64,000 nucleotides of DNA. Origin: Streptomyces sp. NBC_01669 (GTDB taxonomy: Bacteria; Actinomycetota; Actinomycetes; Streptomycetales; Streptomycetaceae). The DNA is taken from contig NZ_JAPEQG010000001.1 in assembly GCF_026339735.1 (NCBI RefSeq), positions 6,656,501-6,720,500 of the forward strand, given 5' to 3'. The notes under the pieces were generated by a model, which was not told the origin of the DNA, did no database searches, and saw only the letters and a list, made by a program, of their open reading frames with translations. This document shows, piece by piece, positions 34,508 to 44,105 of the stretch. The translations under genes were made by a program, and so were the position numbers. Each line of letters begins with the position of its first letter. Position 1 is the stretch's first letter.

Positions 34508-35257
34508 TCAGGCGGTGGCGCAGGCCGAGCGAGGCGGTCCCCTCCGTCCCACGGAGTGCACGAGGAGGCGGGCGTGCGCGAGCAGGTGCGGGCGGTACGG
34601 GGCGGGCCCGGCGGCACGCCGTACGGAGCGGCGGACCGTGCCCGCCACGGCGACCGCGATCAGCAGCGGCCGGAACGCCGTGGCGGCGACTGCTCGCAGC
34701 AGACCGGCGAGCGCGGACTCGCCGCGTCGCAGCCATGCCGCGGCCAGCAGGCCGACCGACACATGGGCGGCCAGCAGCAGCCACGGCACAGCGGGACCGG
34801 GAGAGGCCAGCAGGGCGGCGGCGCCATGTCCGGCACCGGTCACCGAGGCGAGCGGGGTGCCGACCGCGCCGACCGTGCCGAGCTGCGCCCCACCGGCATC
34901 GACCTCGCCGCCGCCGCACAGGACATCGACGCCGACCGAACGCAGCGGACCCGCGATCGGGCCGCCCGCCGCTCCGTAACAGAGGTGCTGGCCGGTGGTG
35001 AAGACCGTGTCCGCGGCCAGCTCCAGCGGCACCAGCAGCCCGGCGATCGCGCCGAAACCGCGCTCCCGGCCGGCCAGCGCGTACGCCGCGGCGAAGACCA
35101 GACCGGCCAGCCCGCCGACCACGGTCAGCGGCAGTGGGACCTGGGAGAGCAGCACATGGGACGCAGCGGAGAGCGTCACGACGAGCGCTGTGAATAGCGC
35201 CGCGCGTACGACTCTGAGCTGCGTCCCGGATATGTCCATCGTCCGAGAGTGTGCCAT
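34508..35257 (-). CDS. Hypothetical membrane protein upstream of the DsbA-like gene
   Basis: The 249-residue protein has about five hydrophobic segments: around 20-42, 45-65, 68-85, 155-175 and 190-210. A Cys/Gly-rich loop (TTGQHLCYGAAGGPIAGPLRSVGVDVLCGGGE) lies between the third and fourth. The C-terminus is basic and proline-rich. I do not recognise a characterised family. Position before a disulfide-bond protein, together with paired loop cysteines, would allow a role in the same redox path, but this is inference. ATG 35257 is used. ATG 35239 is an alternative, with CACACT about 9 bases upstream. Confidence 0.7.
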   Translation of the reverse strand: MAHSRTMDISGTQLRVVRAALFTALVVTLSAASHVLLSQVPLPLTVVGGLAGLVFAAAYALAGRERGFGAIAGLLVPLELAADTVFTTGQHLCYGAAGGPIAGPLRSVGVDVLCGGGEVDAGGAQLGTVGAVGTPLASVTGAGHGAAALLASPGPAVPWLLLAAHVSVGLLAAAWLRRGESALAGLLRAVAATAFRPLLIAVAVAGTVRRSVRRAAGPAPYRPHLLAHARLLVHSVGRRGPPRSACATA

Positions 35258-35305
35258 GTGAACCTGTCAGCGCCGCCTAAAGGGGGTGTGGCATCACGAG
35301 GAGAC

Positions 35306-36631
35306 CTACAGCCCCGGGATGCGGCCGTTGCGGAAGAGGTCCACGAAGATCTGGTGGTCGGCCCGTGCCCGCGCCCCGTAGCTGTGCGCGAAGTCCACCA
35401 GCAGTCCGGCGAAGCCCTCCTCGTCCGCCGCGATCGCCGCGTCGATCGCCCGCTCCGTGGAGAACGGCACCAGCGAGTGGCCGCTCTCGTCGTCCGCGGC
35501 GGAGTGCATCGTCGCCGTCGCCCGGCCGAGGTCGGCGACGACCGCCGCGATCTCGTCGGGCTCGTCGATGTCGGACCAGTCCAGGTCCACCGCGTACGGC
35601 GAGACCTCGGCGACCAGCTGACCCGCACCGTCCAGCTCGGTCCACCCCAGCCACGGGTCGGCGTGCGCCTGCAGGGCGCGCTGGGAGATGACCGTGCGGT
35701 GCCCCTCGTGCTGGAAGTAGTCGCGCACGGCCGCGTCGGTGATGTGCCGGGAGACCGCCGGGATCTGCGCCTGCTTGAGATAGATCACCACATCGTTCTC
35801 CAGGGCGTCGCTGTTGCCCTCCAGAAGGATGTTGTACGAGGGCAGCCCGGCCGAGCCGATGCCGATGCCGCGACGGCCGACGACGTCCTTCACCCGGTAC
35901 GAGTCGGGGCGGGTCAGGCTCGACTCGGGCAGCGTCTCCAGATAGCCGTCGAACGCCGCCAGCACCTTGTAGCGCGTCGCCGCGTCCAGATCGATCGCGC
36001 CGCCGCCGTCCGCGAACCGGCGCTCGAAGTCCCGGATCTCCGTCATCGAGTCGAGCAGCGAGAACCGGGTCAGCGACCGGGCTTCGTGCAGCGCGGTCAG
36101 CAGCGGGCCCTCAGCGGTGTCCAGCGTGAACGGGGGCACCTCGTCGTTCTTCGCGCCTGTTGCGAGCGCGTGGATCCGCTCGCGGTAGGCCGCCGCGTAG
36201 ACCCGGACGAGCTCACTGATCTGGTCGTCGCCCAGCGCCTTCGCGTACCCGATCAGCGCGACGGAGGCGGCGAACCGCTTGAGGTCCCAGGTGAACGGGC
36301 CGATGTACGCCTCGTCGAAGTCGTTCACATTGAAGATCAGCCGGCCGTTCGCATCCATGTACGTGCCGAAGTTCTCCGCGTGCAGATCGCCGTGGATCCA
36401 CACCCGGCCGGTCCGGTCGTCCAGGTACGGGCCGCCGTGCCGCTCCCGCTCCAGGTCGTTGTAGAACAGGCACGCCGTGCCGCGGTAGAAGGCGAACGCC
36501 GAGCCTGCCATCTTGCGGAACTTGACCCGGAAGGCAGCCGGATCGGCGGCCAGGAGCTGGCCGAAGGCGGTGTCGAAAACCTCGAGAATCTGCTCCCCGC
36601 GCTGCGCTGCGCCGGTCTGCGCTTCCGACAT
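35306..36631 (-). CDS. DUF2252 family protein (kinase-like fold)
   Basis: The 441-residue product matches DUF2252. KFRKMAGSAFAFYRGTACLFY is followed by the block WIHGDLHAENFGTYMD and FNVNDFDEAYIGPFTWDLKRF. That block resembles the HGDLH...DFD catalytic and metal sites of aminoglycoside-kinase-like proteins. No substrate is known. I chose the ATG at 36631, where AGGAGG lies about 10 bases upstream on the minus strand. The open frame extends further without family similarity. It is divergent from dnaE. Confidence 0.85.
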   Translation of the reverse strand: MSEAQTGAAQRGEQILEVFDTAFGQLLAADPAAFRVKFRKMAGSAFAFYRGTACLFYNDLERERHGGPYLDDRTGRVWIHGDLHAENFGTYMDANGRLIFNVNDFDEAYIGPFTWDLKRFAASVALIGYAKALGDDQISELVRVYAAAYRERIHALATGAKNDEVPPFTLDTAEGPLLTALHEARSLTRFSLLDSMTEIRDFERRFADGGGAIDLDAATRYKVLAAFDGYLETLPESSLTRPDSYRVKDVVGRRGIGIGSAGLPSYNILLEGNSDALENDVVIYLKQAQIPAVSRHITDAAVRDYFQHEGHRTVISQRALQAHADPWLGWTELDGAGQLVAEVSPYAVDLDWSDIDEPDEIAAVVADLGRATATMHSAADDESGHSLVPFSTERAIDAAIAADEEGFAGLLVDFAHSYGARARADHQIFVDLFRNGRIPGL

Positions 36632-36800
36632 TTCTGGGTGCCTCCTGGTACCTGGCGTGCATGACAAACGGGACGGGCGTCTCCGTCCCCTCAACGCGCG
36701 ACGGTACCCGGGAGTGCCCCTCGGTTGTCGGACCGGAGACGTAGACTTCCACGCTGTCCCCCCAGTCCGTCATTGCTTGTTTCCCCGGAGGCCCGACGCC

Positions 36801-39800
36801 GTGACCAAGCCGCCTTTTACGCACCTCCACGTCCACACCCAGTACTCGCTGCTGGACGGTGCCGCGCGGCTCAAGGACATGTTCGCTGCCTGCAATGAAA
36901 TGGGCATGTCGCACATCGCGATGACGGACCACGGCAACCTGCACGGGGCGTACGACTTCTTCCACCAGGCGAAGAAGGCCGAGGTGACGCCGATCATCGG
37001 CATCGAGGCCTACGTCGCCCCGGAGTCGCGCAAGCACAAGCGGAAGATCCAGTGGGGCCAGCCGCACCAGAAGCGCGACGACGTCTCGGGTTCGGGTGGC
37101 TACACCCACAAGACGATCTGGGCGGCGAACAAGACCGGTCTGCACAACCTCTTCCGGCTCTCCTCGGACGCGTACGCCGAGGGCTGGCTGCAGAAGTGGC
37201 CGCGCATGGACAAGGAGACCATCGCCCAGTGGTCCGAGGGGCTGATCGCGTCCACCGGCTGTCCGTCCGGCGAGGTGCAGACGCGGCTGCGGCTCGGCCA
37301 GTTCGACGAGGCGGTCCAGGCGGCCTCCGACTACAAGGACATCTTCGGCGAGGGCAAGTACTTCCTGGAGCTGATGGACCACGGCATCGAGATCGAGCGC
37401 CGGGTCCGTGACGGACTCCTCGAAATCGGCAAGAAGCTCAACATCCCGCCGCTCGTGACGAACGACTCGCACTACACGTACGCCAGCGAGGCCACCGCGC
37501 ACGACGCGCTGCTCTGCATCCAGACCGGCAAGAACCTCTCCGACCCCGACCGTTTCCGGTTCGACGGCACGGGCTACTACCTCAAGACGACGGACGAGAT
37601 GTACGCCGTCGACTCCTCCGACGCCTGGCAGCAGGGGTGCGCCAACACCCTGCTGGTCGCCGAGCAGATCGACACCAGCGGGATGTTCGAGAAGCGCGAC
37701 CTGATGCCGAAGTTCGACATCCCGGACGGCTTCACCGAGGTCACCTGGTTCCAGGAGGAGGTCCGGGTCGGCATGAACCGGCGCTTCCCGGGCGGCGTCC
37801 CCGAGGACCGGCAGAAGCAGGCCGAGTACGAGATGGACGTCATCATCCAGATGGGGTTCCCGGGGTACTTCCTCGTCGTCGCGGACTTCATCATGTGGGC
37901 CAAGAACAACGGCATCGCGGTGGGCCCCGGGCGTGGCTCCGCGGCCGGTTCGATCGTCGCGTACGCGATGGGCATCACCGACCTCGACCCGATCGAGCAC
38001 GGACTGATCTTCGAGCGGTTCCTCAACCCCGAGCGTGTCTCCATGCCCGATGTCGACATCGACTTCGACGAGCGTCGGCGCGTCGAAGTGATCAGGTACG
38101 TGACGGAGAAGTACGGCGCCGACAAGGTCGCCATGATCGGTACGTACGGCAAGATCAAGGCCAAGAACGCGATCAAGGACTCCGCCCGCGTCCTCGGCTA
38201 CCCGTACGCGATGGGCGACCGGCTCACCAAGGCCATGCCCGCCGACGTCCTCGGCAAGGGCATCGACCTCTCCGGCATCACCGACCCCAAGCACCCGCGG
38301 TACAGCGAGGCGGGCGAGATCCGGGGGATGTACGAGAACGAGCCGGACGTCAAGAAGGTCATCGACACCGCCAAGGGTGTCGAGGGGCTGGTCCGGCAGA
38401 TGGGTGTGCACGCCGCCGGCGTGATCATGTCCAGTGAGCCCATCGTCGACCACGCCCCGGTCTGGGTGCGGCACACCGACGGCGTCACCATCACGCAGTG
38501 GGACTACCCGCAGTGCGAGTCGCTCGGCCTGCTGAAGATGGACTTCCTCGGCCTGCGCAACCTCACGATCATGGACGACGCCATCAAGATGGTGAAGGCC
38601 AACAAGGGCATCGACCTGGAGATGCTCGCCCTTCCGCTGGACGACCCCAAGACGTACGAACTGCTCTGCCGCGGTGACACGCTCGGCGTCTTCCAGTTCG
38701 ACGGCGGTCCGATGCGTTCGCTGCTGCGCCAGATGCAGCCCGACAACTTCGAGGACATTTCCGCCGTCTCGGCCCTGTACCGGCCGGGCCCGATGGGCAT
38801 GAACTCGCACACGAACTACGCCGAGCGCAAGAACGGCCGCCAGGAGATCACCCCGATCCACCCGGAGCTGGAGGAGCCGCTCAAGGAGACGCTCGGCCTG
38901 ACCTACGGCCTGATCGTCTACCAGGAGCAGGTGCAGAAGGCCGCCCAGATCATCGCCGGGTACTCGCTCGGCGAGGCCGACATCCTGCGCCGCGTGATGG
39001 GCAAGAAGAAGCCCGACGAGCTGGCGAAGAACTTCGTGCTGTTCCAGGCGGGCGCCAAGAAGAACGGCTTCTCCGACGCGGCGATCCAGGCGCTGTGGGA
39101 CGTACTGGTCCCGTTCGCCGGGTACGCGTTCAACAAGGCGCACTCCTCCGCGTACGGACTGGTCACGTACTGGACCGCGTACCTCAAGGCGAACTACCCC
39201 GCCGAGTACATGGCGGCGCTGCTGACCTCGGTCAAGGACGACAAGGACAAGTCCGCGGTCTACCTCAACGAGTGCCGCCGCATGGGCATCAAGGTGCTCC
39301 CGCCGAACGTCAACGAGTCCGAGTCGAACTTCGCCGCCCAGGGCGACGACGTCATCCTCTTCGGGCTGACGGCCATCCGTAACGTCGGACAGAACGTCGT
39401 CGACTCGATCATCCGGTGCCGCAAGGCGAAGGGGAAGTACAGCAGCTTCCCCGACTTCCTCGACAAGGTCGAGGCGGTGGTCTGCAACAAGCGGACCGTC
39501 GAGTCACTGATCAAGGCCGGCGCCTTCGACGAGATGGGCCACACCCGCAAGGGCCTCGTCGCCCACCACGAGCCGATGATCGACAACGTGGTGCAGGTCA
39601 AGCGCAAGGAGGCCGAGGGGCAGTTCGACCTCTTCGGCGGCGGCGAGGAGGACAGCGACGAGCCGGGCTTCGGACTCGACGTCGAGTTCTCCGACGTCGA
39701 GTGGGAGAAGTCGTACCTGCTGGCCCAGGAGCGCGAAATGCTCGGGCTGTACGTCTCCGACCACCCGCTCTTCGGTATCGAACACGTGCTGACCGACAAG

Positions 39801-40337
39801 TCCGACGCGGCGATCTCCCAGCTCACCGGTGGCGAACACGCCGACGGGGCGATCGTCACCATCGGCGGCATCATCTCCGGACTCCAGCGGAAGATGACCA
39901 AGCAGGGCAACGCCTGGGCCATCGCCACCGTCGAGGACCTGGCCGGTTCCATCGAGTGCATGTTCTTCCCGGCCACGTACCAGCTGGTCTCCACCCAGCT
40001 CGTCGAGGACACCGTCGTCTTCGTCAAGGGACGGCTCGACAAGCGCGAGGACATTCCGCGGCTGGTCGCCATGGAGATGCAGGTCCCCGACCTCTCGTCG
40101 GCCGGGACCAACGCGCCGGTGGTGCTCACCATCCCGACGGTCAAGATCACCCCGCCGATGGTCGCCCGCCTCGGCGAGGTGCTCAGCAACCACCGCGGCA
40201 ACACCGAGGTACGGATCAAGCTCCAGGGCCCCCGCAAGACCACCGTCCTCCGGCTCGACCGGCACCGGGTCCAGCCCGACCCGGCGCTCTTCGGCGACCT
40301 GAAGGTGCTGCTCGGCCCGTCCTGCCTGGCCGGCTGA
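36801..40337 (+). CDS. dnaE: DNA polymerase III alpha subunit DnaE (DnaE1)
   Basis: Replicative polymerase catalytic subunit. The 1178-residue product starts with an N-terminal PHP domain with intact metal motifs (FTHLHVHTQYSLLDGAARL). In mycobacterial DnaE1 this domain is the proofreading exonuclease. The polymerase core has GRGSAAGS and the catalytic PDVDID (416-421; Asp417 and Asp419), with the third Asp in KMDFLGL. C-terminal HhH and OB domains follow, with a beta-clamp-binding-like region (GQFDLFGG). The GTG at 36801 has GGAGG 9 bases upstream. A TAGACT -10-like box lies at 36742-36747. Confidence 0.97.
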   Translation: MTKPPFTHLHVHTQYSLLDGAARLKDMFAACNEMGMSHIAMTDHGNLHGAYDFFHQAKKAEVTPIIGIEAYVAPESRKHKRKIQWGQPHQKRDDVSGSGGYTHKTIWAANKTGLHNLFRLSSDAYAEGWLQKWPRMDKETIAQWSEGLIASTGCPSGEVQTRLRLGQFDEAVQAASDYKDIFGEGKYFLELMDHGIEIERRVRDGLLEIGKKLNIPPLVTNDSHYTYASEATAHDALLCIQTGKNLSDPDRFRFDGTGYYLKTTDEMYAVDSSDAWQQGCANTLLVAEQIDTSGMFEKRDLMPKFDIPDGFTEVTWFQEEVRVGMNRRFPGGVPEDRQKQAEYEMDVIIQMGFPGYFLVVADFIMWAKNNGIAVGPGRGSAAGSIVAYAMGITDLDPIEHGLIFERFLNPERVSMPDVDIDFDERRRVEVIRYVTEKYGADKVAMIGTYGKIKAKNAIKDSARVLGYPYAMGDRLTKAMPADVLGKGIDLSGITDPKHPRYSEAGEIRGMYENEPDVKKVIDTAKGVEGLVRQMGVHAAGVIMSSEPIVDHAPVWVRHTDGVTITQWDYPQCESLGLLKMDFLGLRNLTIMDDAIKMVKANKGIDLEMLALPLDDPKTYELLCRGDTLGVFQFDGGPMRSLLRQMQPDNFEDISAVSALYRPGPMGMNSHTNYAERKNGRQEITPIHPELEEPLKETLGLTYGLIVYQEQVQKAAQIIAGYSLGEADILRRVMGKKKPDELAKNFVLFQAGAKKNGFSDAAIQALWDVLVPFAGYAFNKAHSSAYGLVTYWTAYLKANYPAEYMAALLTSVKDDKDKSAVYLNECRRMGIKVLPPNVNESESNFAAQGDDVILFGLTAIRNVGQNVVDSIIRCRKAKGKYSSFPDFLDKVEAVVCNKRTVESLIKAGAFDEMGHTRKGLVAHHEPMIDNVVQVKRKEAEGQFDLFGGGEEDSDEPGFGLDVEFSDVEWEKSYLLAQEREMLGLYVSDHPLFGIEHVLTDKSDAAISQLTGGEHADGAIVTIGGIISGLQRKMTKQGNAWAIATVEDLAGSIECMFFPATYQLVSTQLVEDTVVFVKGRLDKREDIPRLVAMEMQVPDLSSAGTNAPVVLTIPTVKITPPMVARLGEVLSNHRGNTEVRIKLQGPRKTTVLRLDRHRVQPDPALFGDLKVLLGPSCLAG

Positions 40338-40355
40338 GCGGCTCCCGCAACGCAC

Positions 40356-40393
40356 GAGAGAGGCGCCCCGCGATGCGGGAGCGCCTCTCTCGG
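40356..40393. terminator. Bidirectional terminator between dnaE and the small basic gene
   Basis: A 12-bp outer stem (CGAGAGAGGCGC, 40356-40367, with 40382-40393) and a 5-bp inner stem (CCCGC/GCGGG) are interrupted by one bulged A. It serves both convergent genes. Confidence 0.8.
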
Positions 40394-40426
40394 CTACCGG
40401 CCTGTGGCCGGACCGGAGACGACCGG

Positions 40427-40600
40427 TCAGTTGTGGCCGAAGCGCCGCTGCTGCTTACGGGCAACATCAGCAGGGCTGCCCTGGGCTTGCGACTGGGACT
40501 GCGACTCGTAAGCTGTCGACTTCGTCTCCTCCGCGCCGCGCTCCGGTATGGACGCGCGGTTCTGCTGGCTGCCCTGCTTGCGGTTCTTGTTCTTGGCCAT
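40427..40600 (-). CDS. Small basic, Gln/Lys/Arg-rich hypothetical protein (57 aa)
   Basis: The product begins MAKNKNRKQGSQQNRASIPE and ends in ARKQQRRFGHN. It is hydrophilic, probably disordered, with clusters of Gln, Ser, Lys and Arg. The ATG at 40600 has a clear AGGAGG 6 bases upstream, which supports a real gene despite its size. It resembles short acid-soluble-like proteins found near dnaE in streptomycetes, but I cannot assign a function. The 40601-40823 gap to the divergent NYN gene is AT-richer promoter DNA with TATCAT at 40702-40707. Confidence 0.75.
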   Translation of the reverse strand: MAKNKNRKQGSQQNRASIPERGAEETKSTAYESQSQSQAQGSPADVARKQQRRFGHN

Positions 40601-40832
40601 GGTGTTCCTCCTGTGCGGAATCTCGGGGCCAGGACCGCTGTCAGATTCACATACCGGCATTTACAGCGCATGTTGGATCATTACCGTGCGTAGTGAGGGG
40701 GTATCATGCGCCGTTTTCCGCATCCGCCACGCCGATGATCGAGTTCCGGCCGTTAACCCTCACGCCGTCGGGCAGACTTCGAGGAAACCCTGAGCAGAAC
40801 CCATTCCCGAATTCCGGAAGAGGGTGGAACGC

Positions 40833-42089
40833 GTGGACCGTTGCGTCGTCCTGGTGGACGCCGGCTACTTGCTGGGCGCCGCCGCGAGTCTGCTGGCGGG
40901 AGAGCCCGCCCGTTCCCGCATCACCGTCGACCACGCGGCGCTGATTCAGGGCCTGCGCGAGCGAGCCGAAGCCGATACGGAGCAGCCGCTGCTACGGATC
41001 TACTGGTTCGACGGCGCCCCCGACCGCGTACCGCAGCCCGAACACCGCAGGCTGCGCGTCATGCCCAGGGTGACCGTGAGGCTCGGGGCGCTCACCCGCA
41101 GTGACGGACGCTGGGCGCAGAAGGGCGTCGACGCCGCCATGCACGCCGAGCTCACCGAACTGGCCAGGAACCGCGCCTGCTCCGACGTCGTCCTGGTGAC
41201 CGGCGACGGCGATCTGCTGCCCGGACTGATGTCCGCCAAGGAACACGGTGTGGCCGTCCATCTCTGGGCCGTGCAGGCCGCCGACGGCGACTACAACCAG
41301 TCCGAGGACCTGGTCGCCGAGGCCGACGAACGCCGGGTGCTCGACCGGGCCTGGATCACCCAGGCCGTGCGGGCCAAGGACAACGGCGGCAGCTGCGCCC
41401 CGCCCCCCGCAACCCGCCCCGAGATCGCCGCGATCCTCTCCGCGCCACTGCCCGAGGCTGCCCTCGCCGCCTCCGCCGAACGCGCCTCGGAGGCCCAGGC
41501 GGCCGCCGCACGCAACGGCGCGGCGGCGCCCACCGGCGAGGAAACCGCGCACTCCCCGGCCGCTCCCGGCGGCAAGGGTGTCCCCACCCCCAAGGACCTG
41601 GCGGGCACCCTGCGCGGCCCCGGCACCCCGATCGCCGCCGCACAGCCCGCGGCGCAGCCCCCGGCGACCGCGACCCTGCGCTGGTCCTCCGACAAGGGCT
41701 GGATGGAGCGCGGCGGACCGCTCGGCGAACCCGCCGAGACCGCCTCGCTGCCCACCCTCGCCCAGCTCACCTCCGCCGAGCAGCGCTGGGCGGACCGTGA
41801 GGAGGACATCACCACGGTCGGCGGTGACCCGTTCGAGGTGGGTCAGGTCTTCGCCCGGCGCTGGATGGAACGGCTGCCGGAGACCGTCCATCTGCAGAAG
41901 CTGTCCACCATGTACCCGCGGATCCCGCACCGCATCGACGGCGAGCTGCTGCGGTACGCGGCGCGGTTCGGCCTGCTCGCCCACAAGGACGACCAGATCG
42001 ACGAACACGACCGATACGCGATCCGGGCGGGTTTCTGGCGCGAGATCGACGTACGCGCGGCTGCCGAACACGCCCCCGTGGTGGAGTAG
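40833..42089 (+). CDS. NYN-domain (PIN-like) putative ribonuclease
   Basis: The 418-residue product opens with a NYN domain. DRCVVLVDAGYLLG holds the first acidic residue, YWFDGAPD the second region, and QKGVDAAMHAELTEL with VLVTGDGDLLPGLMSAKEHGV the third and fourth. This is the pattern of PIN-like metal nucleases. An Ala/Pro-rich linker (about 185-290) leads to a conserved C-terminal helical domain (GDPFEVGQVFARRWMERLPETVHLQ...). RNA cleavage is likely from the fold, but no target is known. GTG 40833 is preferred because AGAGGG lies 8 bases upstream. GTG 40824 would add three residues. Confidence 0.82.
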   Translation: MDRCVVLVDAGYLLGAAASLLAGEPARSRITVDHAALIQGLRERAEADTEQPLLRIYWFDGAPDRVPQPEHRRLRVMPRVTVRLGALTRSDGRWAQKGVDAAMHAELTELARNRACSDVVLVTGDGDLLPGLMSAKEHGVAVHLWAVQAADGDYNQSEDLVAEADERRVLDRAWITQAVRAKDNGGSCAPPPATRPEIAAILSAPLPEAALAASAERASEAQAAAARNGAAAPTGEETAHSPAAPGGKGVPTPKDLAGTLRGPGTPIAAAQPAAQPPATATLRWSSDKGWMERGGPLGEPAETASLPTLAQLTSAEQRWADREEDITTVGGDPFEVGQVFARRWMERLPETVHLQKLSTMYPRIPHRIDGELLRYAARFGLLAHKDDQIDEHDRYAIRAGFWREIDVRAAAEHAPVVE

Positions 42090-42141
42090 TCCGGCAGCCC
42101 GGGCGCAATAAGGGGCGTCCGACCCCGTACTCTCGTACCTC

Positions 42142-43158
42142 GTGAGTACGGGCACAGCACAGGCGCAGACGGCGACCGGGACCGTGTGCGCGGTGCGTGA
42201 TCTGGTCAAGACCTATCCCGCCGCCCGCGGCCGCCGCGGCGCGCCCGCCACCCCCGAGGTGCGCGCGACCGACGGGATCAGCCTCGACGTCCGACGCGGT
42301 GAGATCTTCGGACTTCTCGGGCCCAACGGTGCGGGCAAGTCCACCCTCGTACGCCAGCTCACCGGGCTGATGCGGCCCGACTCCGGCAGCGTCGAGATGC
42401 TCGGGCACGACCTCGTGCGCCACCCCGAGCGGGCCTCCCGGCTCATCGGCTACCTCGGGCAGGAGTCCACGGCCCTCGACGAGCTGACCGTTTCGCTCGC
42501 CGCCGAGACCACCGGGCGGCTGCGCGGACTCGCGGTACGGGAGGCACGCGCCGCGCGCGACGCCGTACTCGAAGAACTCGGCCTCACCGACATCGCGGCG
42601 CGCCCCCTGAAGAAGCTTTCCGGCGGGCAGCGGCGGCTTGCCTGCTTCGCCGCCACCCTGGTCGGGGAGCGGCCGGTCCTCATCCTGGACGAGCCGACGA
42701 CCGGGATGGACCCCGTCGCCCGGCGCGCCGTCTGGGCCGCCGTCGACCGGCGCCGCGCCGAGCACGGTACGACGGTGCTGCTGGTCACCCACAACGTCAT
42801 CGAGGCCGAGACCGTCCTCGACCGGGTCGCCGTCCTCGAACGCGGCAAGGTCATCGCCTGCGACACGCCCACCGGCCTCAAGGAGCGAGTGGCGGGCGAG
42901 GTCCGGGTCGAGCTGGTGTGGCGCGACCGCGCGCCCCTGGACGTTCCCGAGGTGGCCGTGCTGCGGCAGTCCGCTCAGGAGTCGGGGCGCCGCTGGGTGC
43001 TGCGGCTCGGGCCGGACGAGGCGCGGGCGGCGGTCGCCGCGGTGACCGGCGGGGCCGCGTTCGCCGCACTCGACGACTTCACTCTGGCGACGCCGAGCCT
43101 GGAGGACGTCTACCTGGCGCTCGGCGGGGACGCCACGCAGGGGCTGGTGAAGGCATGA
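42142..43158 (+). CDS. ABC exporter ATP-binding protein
   Basis: The 338-residue product has Walker A GPNGAGKST (60-68), signature LSGGQRRL and Walker B VLILDEPTTGMDP, then the H-loop in TVLLVTHN. A C-terminal accessory domain is of the kind seen in drug and polysaccharide exporters. Transcription probably starts at the GTG itself. TACTCT (42128-42133) lies 8 bases upstream and no ribosome site is seen, consistent with a leaderless mRNA. The permease follows. The substrate is unknown. Confidence 0.92.
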   Translation: MSTGTAQAQTATGTVCAVRDLVKTYPAARGRRGAPATPEVRATDGISLDVRRGEIFGLLGPNGAGKSTLVRQLTGLMRPDSGSVEMLGHDLVRHPERASRLIGYLGQESTALDELTVSLAAETTGRLRGLAVREARAARDAVLEELGLTDIAARPLKKLSGGQRRLACFAATLVGERPVLILDEPTTGMDPVARRAVWAAVDRRRAEHGTTVLLVTHNVIEAETVLDRVAVLERGKVIACDTPTGLKERVAGEVRVELVWRDRAPLDVPEVAVLRQSAQESGRRWVLRLGPDEARAAVAAVTGGAAFAALDDFTLATPSLEDVYLALGGDATQGLVKA

Positions 43159-43216
43159 CCGTGGCGATCGGGTACGGATGTACGGCCGGGCAGGGACCGA
43201 ACGGGAGCGGCACCAG

Positions 43217-44071
43217 GTGACGAGCATTGTTCCTGCGGAGGCGGCCGGTGCTCGGACGACGGCCGGAAGCGGTTCTGCCGCCGAGGGAGGGACCGAGGAC
43301 CGCACCGGTGGCGTTGCCGCGCCGCTCGCGCCCCGGGCCCGGCTGTTTCCCTCGCTCGCGGCCGTGTACCGCGCCCAGCTGTCCCGGGCCAGAGTCGCCC
43401 GCATCCCGCTGCTCTTCGTGGCGACCTTCCAGTCCGTCGGGATCATGATCCTGATGCGCGGCGTCGTCGACGGCGGATCCGAGGCACGGGCCGTCGTCGC
43501 CGGATCCAGCGTCCTCGTCGTCGCCTTCGTCGCGCTCAATCTGCTCGCCCAGTACTTCGGGCAGCTACGGGCCGGCGGCGGGCTCGACCACTACGCCACC
43601 CTGCCGGTGCCGCCCGCCGCGGTGGTGCTCGGTGCGGCGGGGGCGTACGCCTCCTTCACTGTGCCCGGCACGATCGTCACCGCGGTCACCGGGAGCGTGC
43701 TCTTCCAGCTGCCGATGACCCACCTGTGGGTGCTCGTCGCCGTCATTCCGCTCGCCGGGGCCGCGCTGTCCGGGCTGGGCGCCGCGCTCGGACTGCTCGC
43801 GCCCCGGCAGGAGCTCGCCACACTGCTCGGACAGCTCGGCATGTCGGCGGCGCTGCTGCTGGGGGTGCTGCCGGCCGGCCGGATGCCCGCGCCGATCGGC
43901 TGGGCGCGCGATCTGCTGCCCTCGACGTACGGCGTCGAGGCCCTGTCCCGGTCGTTCGACGCCCATCCCGACTGGGCGGTCGTCGTTCTCGATCTTGCCG
44001 TCTGCGCCGTCGTCGGTGTCCTCTCCCTGGCCGTGGCGACCTGGGCGTACCGCAGGGCAGCGGTCCGGTGA
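43217..44071 (+). CDS. ABC transporter permease (ABC-2 type)
   Basis: The 284-residue product has a Gly/Ala-rich cytoplasmic N-terminus of about 45 residues and about six transmembrane helices. The arrangement is typical of ABC-2 membrane subunits (YRAQLSRARVARIPLLFVATFQSVGIMIL...). GTG 43217 has GGGAG about 9 bases upstream. A 21-residue ORF (43155-43220) starts in the ATGA that ends the ATPase gene, and its stop overlaps this GTG. It could relay translation or be accidental. It pairs with the ATPase upstream. Confidence 0.87.
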   Translation: MTSIVPAEAAGARTTAGSGSAAEGGTEDRTGGVAAPLAPRARLFPSLAAVYRAQLSRARVARIPLLFVATFQSVGIMILMRGVVDGGSEARAVVAGSSVLVVAFVALNLLAQYFGQLRAGGGLDHYATLPVPPAAVVLGAAGAYASFTVPGTIVTAVTGSVLFQLPMTHLWVLVAVIPLAGAALSGLGAALGLLAPRQELATLLGQLGMSAALLLGVLPAGRMPAPIGWARDLLPSTYGVEALSRSFDAHPDWAVVVLDLAVCAVVGVLSLAVATWAYRRAAVR

Positions 44072-44105
44072 GGCGCGGCACAGGAGCGCCTGGCACGATG
44101 GCAAA

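Noticed and set aside
36213..39143. Long open frame on the minus strand opposite dnaE
   Set aside because: Antisense shadow of dnaE and the DUF2252 gene. It shows no recognisable domain and composition typical of reversed codon bias.
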